Shown here in pieces: positions 8,970-17,020 of a stretch of DNA of 64,000 bases. The position numbers and the translations under genes are program-made. Each line of letters begins with the position of its first letter. Within the stretch, counting starts at the first letter, position 1. Location of the stretch: the NCBI GenBank assembly GCA_934436505.1, contig CAKSAP010000001.1, positions 558,001-622,000 of the forward strand, read 5' to 3'. The notes beneath the pieces are model-generated. The model saw nothing but the letters and a program-made list of their open reading frames with translations, had not been told where the DNA came from and did not search any database. The stretch is from an uncultured Eubacteriales bacterium (GTDB taxonomy: Bacteria > Bacillota > Clostridia > Oscillospirales > Acutalibacteraceae).

Positions 8970-9385
8970 ATATAGAGCCTATTCAAAACGGCGTGGTAAT
9001 CGACCACATTGAAGCAGGCAGGGCAATGCAGCTTTACAAGCTGTTAAAGCTCGGCAGCCTTGACGCCTCGGTTGCACTTATTAAAAATGTACCGAGCAAG
9101 AAAATGGGCAAAAAGGATATTATCAAAATTGACGCCGACATTGACCTTGATTTTGACGTTATCGGCTTCGTTGACCCGAGTGCAACCGTTGATATTATAA
9201 GAAACGGCGTGCTTGTCGAAAAGAAAAGCATTGCGCTCCCCGAAAAGCTCACAAATGTTATTTTCTGCAAAAACCCCCGTTGCATAACCTCGGTTGAGCA
9301 GGAGATAGAGCACATTTTCAAGCTCTCCGACCCCGAGAAAAAGGAATACCGTTGCATTTACTGCGAAACCAAGTATTCGAACTGA
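8966..9385 (+). CDS. pyrI: Aspartate carbamoyltransferase, regulatory subunit
   Basis: Regulatory chain of allosteric ATCase; it binds ATP, CTP or UTP and docks on PyrB through a zinc domain. The 139-aa product opens with the nucleotide-binding region (IEPIQNGVVIDHI) and ends with the four-cysteine zinc site CKNPRC and CIYC. The start ATG 8966 overlaps the pyrB stop by 4 bases, with GGAGG at 8950-8954 inside pyrB. It is the last gene of the operon; a bidirectional terminator follows. Confidence 0.96.
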   Translation: MNIEPIQNGVVIDHIEAGRAMQLYKLLKLGSLDASVALIKNVPSKKMGKKDIIKIDADIDLDFDVIGFVDPSATVDIIRNGVLVEKKSIALPEKLTNVIFCKNPRCITSVEQEIEHIFKLSDPEKKEYRCIYCETKYSN

Positions 9386-9400
9386 TTTATAAAACAAAAA

Positions 9401-9446
9401 ACACGCCATATGCCTTGTAGAAAGGTGTATGGCGTGTTTAATTTTG
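9401..9446. terminator. Bidirectional terminator, pyrI / nrdG
   Basis: A 16-bp stem (9401-9416 with 9422-9437, two wobbles) is followed on the plus strand by TTAATTTT and on the minus strand by TTTTTTGTTTT. It sits between the convergent pyrI and nrdG genes and can end both transcripts. Confidence 0.88.
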
Positions 9447-9452
9447 CGGTTA

Positions 9453-9998
9453 TTATTTCTTTGCAAGCGTGCGGTCATTGTTCGGAAGAAGCGTAACCTC
9501 GCCGTTCTCACGGGTTTTAACCATATCGATAAGACGCTGATTTGACGAGCCTCTGAATTGCAGGGTCAAGTCCTTTAATTCGTCAACATATCTTCCGTCA
9601 ACGAGTACGTCAATAAGTGAAAGCATTTCGTCCGTAACCTCACACCTCGGGTGAGAGCCGTCGGTTTTGAGGACTTCATAGGTAAAGCCCGTAAAGCACC
9701 AAACGTTCTTATTAGGATATGCCTCTCGCACTCTTTTCAAAAACGGCACAAGCGCTCTTTGGTTTTGCGGCTCCATAGGCTCTCCGCCCAAAAGAGTTAA
9801 GCCGTTTATGTAGTCGGGCTTGAGCATTTCAAGGAGCTTTTCCTCCGTCTCTTCGGTAAAAGGCTCTCCGAAGTCAAAATCCCAAGTCTGCGGTTGAAAG
9901 CAGTTCTTGCAATGATTTGTACAGCCCGAAACGAAAAGCGTGATGCGAACACCTATTCCGTTTGCAATATCACAATCTTTAATTGTACTGTAATGCAT
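9453..9998 (-). CDS. nrdG: Anaerobic ribonucleotide reductase activating protein
   Basis: Radical-SAM enzyme that puts the glycyl radical on NrdD. The 181-aa protein carries the cluster motif CTNHCKNC (C26, C30, C33) and the SAM-binding LLGGEP. It is short for a radical-SAM protein, as usual for NrdG. RBS GAGGGAG precedes the ATG. It is transcribed after nrdD with a 12-base gap, so the two form an operon. The dNTP source thus works without oxygen. Confidence 0.95.
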   Translation of the reverse strand: MHYSTIKDCDIANGIGVRITLFVSGCTNHCKNCFQPQTWDFDFGEPFTEETEEKLLEMLKPDYINGLTLLGGEPMEPQNQRALVPFLKRVREAYPNKNVWCFTGFTYEVLKTDGSHPRCEVTDEMLSLIDVLVDGRYVDELKDLTLQFRGSSNQRLIDMVKTRENGEVTLLPNNDRTLAKK

Positions 9999-10010
9999 AG
10001 ATACTCCCTC

Positions 10011-12209
10011 TTATAAGTGAAGCACCCTGTCACGGATTTCCTGCGTTCTGCCCTGATTCCAGAACTGTGTGCCGATATAGCCGCAGGTACGTCTTGCAAC
10101 GTTCATTTTATCCTGATCGGTGTTGCCGCAGTTCGGGCATCTCCAAATGAGCTTGCCCTCTTTCTCGACAATCTCGATTTCTCCGTCCCAACCGCATTCC
10201 TGACAGTAGTCGCTCTTTGTGTTAAGCTCTGCATAAATAATGTTGTCGTAAATGAACTTCATAACAGAGAGAACAGCGTCGATATTGTCCTGCATATCGG
10301 GAACTTCAACGTAGCTTATCGCACCGCCGGGAGAAAGCTGCTGGAACTGCGACTCGAATTTGAGCTTGTCGAAAGCAGAAATGTTCTCCGAAACGTGAAC
10401 GTGATAGCTGTTTGTAATATATCCCTTGTCCGTAATTCCCGGAATTATGCCGAAACGGCGCTGGAGACATTTTGCGAATTTGTAGGTTGTTGACTCAAGC
10501 GGAGTGCCGTAAAGTGAGTAGTCGATATTTTCGTCCTTCTTCCACTCTGCGCACTTGTCGTTCATCTTCTGCATAACGGCGAGTGCAAACGGTGTAGCCT
10601 CGGGATCTGTATGGCTCTTGCCCGTCATATACTTAACGCACTCATAAAGACCTGCATAGCCGAGTGAAATTGTGGAATATCCGTCGAAAAGGAGCTTGTC
10701 GATTGTCTCGCCCTTTTTAAGACGTGCCAATGCGCCGTACTGCCAAAGGATAGGAGCAACGTCCGACGGTGTGCCAAGAAGTCTCTCGTGTCTGCAACGA
10801 AGCGCTCTGTGGCAAAGCTCAAGTCTTTCCTCAAAGATTGACCAGAATTTCTCCGTGTTGCCGCCCGAGGAAAGTGCAACGTCGGGGAGGTTTATCGTAA
10901 CAACACCCTGATTAAATCTGCCGTAATACTTGTGCTTGCCGGGCTCATAGTTGCCTGCGTTTGCGATATTTCCGATGCCCTTGTCGGTAAATCTGTCGGG
11001 AGTTAAGAAGCTTCTGCATCCCATACAGGTATAAACGTCGCCCTTTAATTCAAGCATTTTCTTCTCTGAAATATAGTCGGGTACCATTCTCTTTGCGGTA
11101 CATTTAGCCGCAAGCTGTGTAAGATACCAATATTTTGAGCCCTCTGTGATATTATCCTCTTCGAGAGCATAGATAAGCTTCGGGAATGCGGGTGTTACAT
11201 AAACGCCCTTTTCATTCTTAACGCCGTCAATTCTCTGCTTGAGCATTTCCTCGATAATAAGCGCAAGGTCAGCCTTTTCACGCTCTGACTTTGCCTCGTT
11301 AAGATACATAAATACCGTGATGAACGGAGCCTGTCCGTTTGTTGTGAGAAGTGTAACGACCTGATACTGAATTGTCTGAACGCCACGCTTGATTTCGTCC
11401 TTAACTCTGAGCTCAACAAGCTCACTCAATTTTTCCTCACTTACGTCTATATTGAGAGCAGCCATTTCGTTTTCAACGATTTTGCGGAATTTCTGACGGC
11501 TCACGTCAACGAACGGAGCTAAATGAGCAAGCGTTATCGACTGACCGCCGTATTGGTTTGAGGCAACCTGTGCGATAATCTGCGTTGCGATATTACAAGC
11601 GGTTGAAAAGCTGTGGGGACGCTCGATAAGTGTACCTGTGATAACAGTACCGTTTTGAAGCATATCCTCAAGGTTTACAAGGTCGCAGTTGTGCATATGC
11701 TGTGCAAAATAGTCGGCGTCGTGGAAATGAAGAATACCCTGATTGTGAGCGTCAACAATTTCCTGCGGCAAAAGAATACGCTCTGTAAGGTCCTTTGAAA
11801 CCTCGCCTGCCATATAGTCTCTCTGTGTAGAGTTGACAATCGGGTTTTTGTTCGAATTCTCCTGCTTTGCCTCCTCGTTATTGCACTCGATAAGGCTCAT
11901 AATTTTCTCGTCCGTAGTGTTTGACTGTCTGACAAGGCTACGGGTGTAGCGGTATGTGATATAGCTCTTTGCAACCTCATACGCACCGTGAGCCATAATC
12001 TGATACTCAACCAAGTCCTGAATTTCCTCGACCGACGGAGAACGATTCATTTTAACGCAGGAAAACTCAACGCTTTCGGCAATCCTCTCAATCTGGGTTG
12101 CCGTCATACGCTCGTCCTCGTTTACGCTCTCGTTGGCTTTTGTTATGGCTGCGGCGATTTTATCAATATCAAAAGAAACCTCAGCACCGTTACGCTTTAA
12201 TACTTTCAT
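10011..12209 (-). CDS. nrdD: Anaerobic ribonucleoside-triphosphate reductase (class III)
   Basis: Reduces NTPs to dNTPs using a glycyl radical. The 732-aa protein starts with an ATP-cone (MKVLKRNGAEVSFD), the allosteric site that reads ATP/dATP. The 10-strand barrel follows, with the active-site cysteine region CMGCRSFLTP, then a zinc site (CQEC...CPNC) and the glycyl-radical motif RRTCGYIGTQFWNQGR with the radical at Gly710. The ATG at 12209 is preferred to the GTG at 12218, because the Shine-Dalgarno AAGGAG overlaps that GTG. It is followed by its activase nrdG. NrdR-box-like sites cover the promoter. Confidence 0.97.
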   Translation of the reverse strand: MKVLKRNGAEVSFDIDKIAAAITKANESVNEDERMTATQIERIAESVEFSCVKMNRSPSVEEIQDLVEYQIMAHGAYEVAKSYITYRYTRSLVRQSNTTDEKIMSLIECNNEEAKQENSNKNPIVNSTQRDYMAGEVSKDLTERILLPQEIVDAHNQGILHFHDADYFAQHMHNCDLVNLEDMLQNGTVITGTLIERPHSFSTACNIATQIIAQVASNQYGGQSITLAHLAPFVDVSRQKFRKIVENEMAALNIDVSEEKLSELVELRVKDEIKRGVQTIQYQVVTLLTTNGQAPFITVFMYLNEAKSEREKADLALIIEEMLKQRIDGVKNEKGVYVTPAFPKLIYALEEDNITEGSKYWYLTQLAAKCTAKRMVPDYISEKKMLELKGDVYTCMGCRSFLTPDRFTDKGIGNIANAGNYEPGKHKYYGRFNQGVVTINLPDVALSSGGNTEKFWSIFEERLELCHRALRCRHERLLGTPSDVAPILWQYGALARLKKGETIDKLLFDGYSTISLGYAGLYECVKYMTGKSHTDPEATPFALAVMQKMNDKCAEWKKDENIDYSLYGTPLESTTYKFAKCLQRRFGIIPGITDKGYITNSYHVHVSENISAFDKLKFESQFQQLSPGGAISYVEVPDMQDNIDAVLSVMKFIYDNIIYAELNTKSDYCQECGWDGEIEIVEKEGKLIWRCPNCGNTDQDKMNVARRTCGYIGTQFWNQGRTQEIRDRVLHL

Positions 12210-12277
12210 CCTTCCCACTCCTTCGAAATTTAGTCTGTATTCCTAACCGAAATGTCCGTATTTTGCGAATTAAACAG

Positions 12278-12306
12278 ATTATATCACACTACATATAGAT
12301 TTTCAA
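12278..12306 (-). promoter_or_regulatory. nrdDG promoter
   Basis: Read on the minus strand: -35 TTGAAA (12306-12301), 17-bp spacer, -10 TATAAT (12283-12278). Transcription starts near 12271, giving a leader of about 60 nt before nrdD. One NrdR-box-like site fills the spacer. Confidence 0.85.
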
Positions 12307-12342
12307 TAGCAATTATTCAGATTTTTTTACTAAATATTGTGT
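12286..12342. promoter_or_regulatory. Two candidate NrdR boxes
   Basis: The NrdR consensus is close to ACACwATATnTTGTGT. On the minus strand, bases 12342-12327 read ACACAATATTTAGTAA, matching 12 of the 15 defined positions. On the plus strand, 12286-12301 read ACACTACATATAGATT, matching 11 of 15. The centres are 41 bp apart, close to four helical turns. One box lies between -35 and -10 and the other just upstream of -35, the layout expected for repression by an NrdR oligomer. The repressor gene is at 37.8-38.2 kb in this window. Confidence 0.65.
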
Positions 12343-12431
12343 CCGAACGCTCAAAAGCACGCATTATCGGTATGTACGGACATTAAAAATTTTTTTATTT
12401 TATCCGTTTTATGTGAAAAATATGACAATTA

Positions 12432-12460
12432 TTGACAATATACGCATTTTATGCTATCTT
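12432..12460 (+). promoter_or_regulatory. Promoter of the lysine-riboswitch transcript
   Basis: -35 TTGACA (12432-12437), 17-bp spacer, -10 TATCTT (12455-12460) preceded by TGC. Transcription should begin at about 12467, right at the base of the riboswitch. Confidence 0.8.
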
Positions 12461-12465
12461 ATTAT

Positions 12466-12676
12466 GCAGATAGAGGCGCAGTTTTGATTAGTAGCGTGGT
12501 AATTCGTCAGGAACGACGCACGCAAAAGGTGAAGCTGCCGAAACAGGGTAAAAAGTTCCGATATTATCCTGTTGGGTCGTAGGAAAATATCCTGCGGACT
12601 GTCACGGCGAGTGGAGAGCTATCGTACTTTTTATGACTTAATTCAGTACGGGCTTTTCTGCACGTACTTTTTTTAT
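12466..12676 (+). promoter_or_regulatory. Lysine riboswitch (L box) with terminator
   Basis: The aptamer shows the conserved L-box blocks in order: AGAGGCGC (12472-12479), TAGTAG (12489-12494), AAGGTGAAGCTGCCGAA (from 12526), TGGGTCGT (12573-12580), GGACTGTCACGGCGAGTGG (12596-12614) and GAGAGCTATC, which closes P1 against GATAG at 12469-12473. The expression platform offers two pairings: CGTACT 12623-12628 with AGTACG 12645-12650 (antiterminator), or 12645-12650 with CGTACT 12663-12668 followed by seven T residues (terminator). Bound lysine stabilises P1, whose 3' strand touches the antiterminator arm, so high lysine should switch the transporter off. Confidence 0.93.
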
Positions 12677-12693
12677 GTTAAGGAGAGGTAAAA

Positions 12694-14295
12694 ATGAAAT
12701 TCAAAAAAGCACTTCCGAAAATTCTTCTTGTGCTTGTCGTTGCGGCATTTATGATTGCGGCGTCATTCACAGGCTCGATAACCTCGGCAACGGGCACATT
12801 GTGGTCGCTTCTTCCGCCGGTTATCGCCATTGCGCTTGCACTCATAACAAAAGAGGTTTATTCCTCATTGTTCATAGGTATAGTTGTGGGCGGACTTCTG
12901 TCAACCTCGTTCGGCGGACTTTCCACAATGGACGCAATAATCAACGACGGCTTTATCGAGGCTGTAAAATCGCAGGCAGGTATATTTATCTTCCTTGTGC
13001 TTCTCGGCGTAATGGTTGCTCTTATCAACCGTGCAGGCGGCTCGGCGGCTTTCGGCACATGGGCTTCAAAGCACATAAAATCACGCTTCGGCGCAATGAT
13101 GGCAACCTTCCTTCTCGGCGTTTTGATTTTTATCGACGACTATTTCAACTGCCTTACAGTCGGCGCAGTTATGAGACCAGTTACGGATAAGCATAATGTT
13201 TCAAGGGCAAAGCTTGCTTATCTTATCGACGCGACTGCCGCACCGGTTTGTATGATAGCTCCGATTTCATCATGGGCTGCCGCAGTTTCCTCTTATGCTC
13301 CCGAGGGCACAAGCGGTATTTCACTGTTCTGCAGTGCAATTCCCTATAACCTTTATTCGCTTCTTACCTTCGTGTTCATCATCTCGCTTTCGGCAATGAA
13401 ATTTGACTACGGCCCGATGAAGCTTCACGAGTACAACGCTATGAACAAAGGCGATTTGTTCACATACGGCGAAAAGGTCGGCGAGGACGAGGAGCCTGCC
13501 ACCTCAAAGGGCAAGGTTATCGACCTTATCTTCCCGATTATCGTGCTTATTATCGTATGCGTGTTCGCACTTGTATATAAGGGCGGAATTCTCGACGGCG
13601 AGAGCTTTGTCAGCGCATTCTCAAACACGGATGCCACAGAGGGTCTCCCGTGGGGCGGAATGATTGCCCTTGTCGTAACCATCGCATACTTTATCGCAAG
13701 ACGTCTTGTTCCTGCAAAAGAGGCTTTTGATTGCGTTCCTAAGGGCTTTATCGCAATGGTACCCCCGATTCTCATTTTGACGCTTGCCACAACTCTTAAA
13801 AATATGACGGGACTTCTTGAGTCTGACGTTTTCGTAAAGACTGCACTTGAATCCGCAGGAACGCTCGACAAATTCCTCCCGGCTATCATCTTCCTTGTTG
13901 CGGTTGCGATTTCCTTTGCGACAGGCACATCTTGGGGAACGTTCGGCATACTTATTCCGATTGTTATCGCAATTTTCCCCGTCGGCAGCGAGATAGGCAT
14001 TATCGGTATGTCGGCTTGCCTTGCAGGCTCTGTTTGCGGCGACCATTGCTCTCCGATTTCGGATACAACGATTATGTCCTCGGCAGGCGCACAGTGTCAG
14101 CACCTCAACCACGTTTCAACGCAGATTCCGTATTCGATAACAGTTGCCGTAATTTCATTTGTCGGCTATATCCTTGCAGGCTTCGTTCAGAAGTGGTATG
14201 TTGTTCTTCCCGTAATGGCTGTTGTTACAGTCGCTGTAATGTTTGTAATCAAAAGCGTTACAAAGAACAAAATGCCCGTTGAAGCTAAAAACTGA
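12694..14295 (+). CDS. NhaC-family transporter, probable lysine uptake
   Basis: A 533-aa integral membrane protein with about a dozen hydrophobic segments and the NhaC/ArcD-superfamily pattern (SLLPPVIAIALALITKEV near the start, FATGTSWGTFGI and GDHCSPISDTTI later). The family exchanges Na+ or H+ for other ions or small molecules. The lysine riboswitch upstream is the main evidence for substrate: relatives under L-box control have been proposed as lysine transporters (LysW type). RBS AGGAGAGG at 12681-12688. It is a single-gene transcription unit closed by a terminator. Sure of the family, less of the substrate. Confidence 0.85.
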   Translation: MKFKKALPKILLVLVVAAFMIAASFTGSITSATGTLWSLLPPVIAIALALITKEVYSSLFIGIVVGGLLSTSFGGLSTMDAIINDGFIEAVKSQAGIFIFLVLLGVMVALINRAGGSAAFGTWASKHIKSRFGAMMATFLLGVLIFIDDYFNCLTVGAVMRPVTDKHNVSRAKLAYLIDATAAPVCMIAPISSWAAAVSSYAPEGTSGISLFCSAIPYNLYSLLTFVFIISLSAMKFDYGPMKLHEYNAMNKGDLFTYGEKVGEDEEPATSKGKVIDLIFPIIVLIIVCVFALVYKGGILDGESFVSAFSNTDATEGLPWGGMIALVVTIAYFIARRLVPAKEAFDCVPKGFIAMVPPILILTLATTLKNMTGLLESDVFVKTALESAGTLDKFLPAIIFLVAVAISFATGTSWGTFGILIPIVIAIFPVGSEIGIIGMSACLAGSVCGDHCSPISDTTIMSSAGAQCQHLNHVSTQIPYSITVAVISFVGYILAGFVQKWYVVLPVMAVVTVAVMFVIKSVTKNKMPVEAKN

Positions 14296-14319
14296 TTATA
14301 AAATAAAACAAAAAAATTA

Positions 14320-14357
14320 CCCCCGACTGCGATAATAATTCGTAATCGGGGGAGTTT
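14320..14357. terminator. Bidirectional terminator
   Basis: Arms 14320-14331 (CCCCCGACTGCG) and 14341-14352 pair with one mismatch. GTTTTT follows on the plus strand and TAATTTTTT on the minus strand. It ends the NhaC-like gene and the convergent alcohol dehydrogenase gene. Confidence 0.85.
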
Positions 14358-14368
14358 TTATGTAAAAT

Positions 14369-15481
14369 TCAGTTTTTCAAAAACAGCTCTGAAAGAACGT
14401 CTGCGGCGTCCGTTACCGTAAATCCGCCGGGGGAATTTATAAAGTTTTTGACGTTTTCCCAACGCTCGCAATAGGCTTTGATTTGCTCGTCTGTCATTGA
14501 AATATCCTCCGCCTTGACAATCGAGAAAACCGTGCGTTCAAATTCAAGATAATTCATATTTATCATTGAAAGAAACTCAGTAGCCTCGGCATTTTTATAT
14601 TCAAGCGCACGCTTTACGAATGACGGCAAAAATGCGGCGCAGGCAAGTCCGTGCGGTAATCCGTAATCCTCCGTGAGCGTGTAGCCGAGGGTGTGCGGAT
14701 AGCAGGTGCCTGTGCAATTTATCGCAAGTCCTGCAAAAAGTGAGCAGGTGTACAGTTCATCTCTTGTGTCCTTGTCGGGAAGCTCGTTTGTTTTTGCCAT
14801 TTCGGTAAGCGAATTCCAAATTGACGGGATAGCACGCTTCGAATACATCTTTGACTGCTCGCCCGATTTGTTGGATAAAAGGCTTTCGACTGCGTGGCAA
14901 AAAGCGTCGATTGCCGTCGAAATTGTAACGCCCATAGGCATAGAATAGGTGTACTTCGGGTCTGCAAAGGAAACCTTAGCGTAGTAGTTTTCGCCGCTTA
15001 CGCTCTTTTTTCTTCCGTTTTCGTTTGTAAGCACCGAAACGCCCGTTACCTCACTTCCCGTACCCGAGGTCGTGCCCACCAAAATCACGGGCAGGGGAGG
15101 AAGCATAGAGTCTCCCGTATATATATCGTCTGCCGATAAAAATTTATTCGAAGCATAGACGGCGATTGCCTTTGAAGCGTCAAGCTGACTGCCTCCGCCG
15201 ACGCCTATGATATATTCAACGCCGAAATCCCTTGCCACCTGACCTGCGTTTTGACAGTCGGTTGTAAGCGGATTTTGGGTTATGCCGTCGAATATTGTAT
15301 ATTTAACCGAAGCCTCGTCCAAAGCTGCTTTTAAGTCCTCAAGAGCGCCGCTTGCGACGGATGAGCCTTTACCGCATACGATAAGACACCTTGTGCCGTA
15401 TTTCGTGAAAACGTCCTTGTTTCTGAAAATTGCGTCCTTGCCCGAAAAAACTCTGACGGGCATATAGTAATCGGAAAACAT
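14369..15481 (-). CDS. Iron-containing alcohol dehydrogenase
   Basis: A 370-aa group III (Fe-ADH) NAD(P)-dependent dehydrogenase that interconverts alcohols and aldehydes. Seen: the nucleotide-binding GVGGGSQLDASKAI, the family signature GTTSGTGSEVTGVSVLT, and the metal ligands in AIDAFCHAVES and YPHTLGYTL...GLPHG. RBS GAGGTGAG precedes the ATG. It diverges from the apbE-rnf operon across a 148-bp region that holds a Rex-like operator, which suggests NADH/NAD+-dependent control and a role in fermentation. The physiological substrate cannot be read from sequence. Confidence 0.9.
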   Translation of the reverse strand: MFSDYYMPVRVFSGKDAIFRNKDVFTKYGTRCLIVCGKGSSVASGALEDLKAALDEASVKYTIFDGITQNPLTTDCQNAGQVARDFGVEYIIGVGGGSQLDASKAIAVYASNKFLSADDIYTGDSMLPPLPVILVGTTSGTGSEVTGVSVLTNENGRKKSVSGENYYAKVSFADPKYTYSMPMGVTISTAIDAFCHAVESLLSNKSGEQSKMYSKRAIPSIWNSLTEMAKTNELPDKDTRDELYTCSLFAGLAINCTGTCYPHTLGYTLTEDYGLPHGLACAAFLPSFVKRALEYKNAEATEFLSMINMNYLEFERTVFSIVKAEDISMTDEQIKAYCERWENVKNFINSPGGFTVTDAADVLSELFLKN

Positions 15482-15542
15482 AATCTCACCTCATATAGAT
15501 TTTAGCACAAAACATACATAATACACAATAGTTTATATAATA

Positions 15543-15560
15543 TTGTTATTTATATAACAA
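15543..15560. promoter_or_regulatory. Candidate Rex operator
   Basis: The 18-bp palindrome TTGTTATTTATATAACAA matches the clostridial Rex consensus TTGTTAAnnnnTTAACAA at all but the two innermost defined bases, and it is perfectly symmetric over two 7-bp arms. It ends three bases before the -35 of the rnf-side promoter and lies upstream of the divergent Fe-ADH gene. Rex represses at low NADH/NAD+, and rnf and adh genes are known Rex targets in clostridia. No rex gene is in the window. Confidence 0.72.
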
Positions 15561-15563
15561 TTC

Positions 15564-15592
15564 TTGAACATTGGCTAAAATTATAATATAAT
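15564..15592 (+). promoter_or_regulatory. Promoter of the apbE-rnf operon
   Basis: -35 TTGAAC (15564-15569), 17-bp spacer, -10 TATAAT (15587-15592). It reads into apbE and, with no internal terminator visible, on through rnfB at 22.6 kb. Confidence 0.82.
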
Positions 15593-15629
15593 AATGTAAT
15601 GTAAATAATGTCGAAAAGTGGGTGTAAGT

Positions 15630-16652
15630 ATGAAGATAAAGAAAATTGCCGTTTTCCTTATCCTTTTTTCAATTACATTCGCTTTTTCTTCTTGTTCGGG
15701 TAAGGTGCAGGAGGCTTCCTCCTTTGCTATGGGCAGCGTTGTAAGCGTTAAGACTTATTCTAATAATTCTAAAGCAGGTCAGAGCGTGTGTGATGAAATC
15801 ACTGCCGAAATTTCACGCTTCGACAAGGTTATTTCAAAAAATGACAAGTCTGCCGAGCTTTATTTGGCAAATCAGAGCCTTTCAAGCGGAGTAACTGTCA
15901 GCCGTGAGCTTTTTGACGTTGTCGAAAATACGAAAGAGCTTTTTTCTCTGAGTGCTAAAAAGGTCGCTGTAACCTCGGGTGCTTTGACCGAACTTTGGGG
16001 CTTTGATACGGACAATTTCAATGTTCCGAGCGACGAGGAAATCAAATCGGCTATCCCTCTTTGCGACGACTCAACGCTTGAGCTTGACAGGAGCACACTT
16101 ACCTTAAAGGCAAAGCAGGGTCAGATATTAAATCTCGGTGCGGTCGGAAAGGGTGCGGCTTGCGACAAGGCGGTTGACCTTCTTCTCTCGCACGAGGAAA
16201 TAAAGGGCGCAATTGTGTCTGTCGGCGGAAGTCTTGCTCTTTACGGCAAACCATCGGGCAAGGATAATTTCACAATCGGTATTCGCAATCCGTTCGGCGA
16301 GGTCAACGACACCTTTGCAACGCTCAAGCTTAGCTCCTGCTTCGTTTCGACCTCGGGAAGCTATGAAAAGACCTTTGAAAAGGACGGCGTTACCTATCAT
16401 CATCTTTTGAATCTCACAACTGGTAAGCCTGCCGATAACGGACTTTGCTCTGTCACGGTGGTTGCTCATTCGGGGCTTGAAAGCGACGCTCTGTCAACGG
16501 TTTGCTTTGTTTTGGGCGAAGCGGCTTCGTATCCGATTTTGCAAAAATACAATGCGGAGGCTGTTTTCGTGTATTCCGACAAAACCGTCAGCGTTTCGGA
16601 CGGACTTCAGGACTTGTTTACCCTGACGAACAAGGATTTTACGGTGGAATGA
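15630..16652 (+). CDS. apbE: FAD:protein FMN transferase, lipoprotein (ApbE)
   Basis: Attaches FMN through a phosphoester bond to threonines of flavoproteins; in Rnf these are subunits D and G, encoded in the same operon. The 340-aa product has a lipoprotein signal with lipobox FSSC (acylated Cys22), so it acts outside the membrane. Family motifs are MGSVVSVKTY, LNLGAVGKGAACDKAV, and HHLLNLTTGKPADNG with the SDALST metal-site region. The start is the ATG at 15630; the frame also holds a GTG at 15618, but the signal peptide fits the ATG. It is the first gene of the operon. Confidence 0.93.
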   Translation: MKIKKIAVFLILFSITFAFSSCSGKVQEASSFAMGSVVSVKTYSNNSKAGQSVCDEITAEISRFDKVISKNDKSAELYLANQSLSSGVTVSRELFDVVENTKELFSLSAKKVAVTSGALTELWGFDTDNFNVPSDEEIKSAIPLCDDSTLELDRSTLTLKAKQGQILNLGAVGKGAACDKAVDLLLSHEEIKGAIVSVGGSLALYGKPSGKDNFTIGIRNPFGEVNDTFATLKLSSCFVSTSGSYEKTFEKDGVTYHHLLNLTTGKPADNGLCSVTVVAHSGLESDALSTVCFVLGEAASYPILQKYNAEAVFVYSDKTVSVSDGLQDLFTLTNKDFTVE

Positions 16653-16653
16653 T

Positions 16654-17019
16654 ATGAAAAGAAAGCTCATTTCTCGCCGTGATTTGATATTGTTTGCGGT
16701 AATCGGCGTGCTGATTTTGCTCTCGGTGCTTATTCCGAAAATCATAAACGGCGGCGAAAAATACGTTACGGTAACAATCGACGGCGACACCGTGTATCAC
16801 GATAAGCTGTCTGTTGACAATGAAATTACACTCGATAATAACATTAAAATAAAAATTGAAAACGGCGAGGCTTATTTTCTAGAAAGCGATTGCAAGGACA
16901 AGACCTGTATTAAGGGCGGCAGGCTCAAAAATTCGGGCGATGTTTCGGCTTGTCTGCCGAATAAAACCGTGCTTTCGGTAAAAGGGGAAAAGTCAAGCTT
17001 TGACGCCGTAACCTATTGA
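16654..17019 (+). CDS. NusG domain II-containing membrane-anchored protein
   Basis: A 121-aa protein with basic residues and one transmembrane helix (about 10-28), then a small extracytoplasmic domain of the NusG_II type with the paired cysteines of CKDKTC and a later Cys in VSACLPNK. The function is unknown. Such genes recur beside apbE and Gx-transporter genes in rnf or related operons of clostridia, which suggests a role in flavin or redox maturation outside the cell; this is inference. Its ATG lies one base after the apbE stop. Confidence 0.8.
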   Translation: MKRKLISRRDLILFAVIGVLILLSVLIPKIINGGEKYVTVTIDGDTVYHDKLSVDNEITLDNNIKIKIENGEAYFLESDCKDKTCIKGGRLKNSGDVSACLPNKTVLSVKGEKSSFDAVTY

Positions 17020-17020
17020 T

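Noticed and set aside
8280..9511. Minus-strand frames of 148 and 155 codons opposite pyrB and pyrI
   Set aside because: They overlap conserved pyrB and pyrI coding sequence and lack initiation signals.
12675..13190. 171-codon plus-strand frame over the start of the NhaC-like gene
   Set aside because: Out-of-frame shadow; the NhaC-like frame has the hydrophobic pattern and the Shine-Dalgarno.
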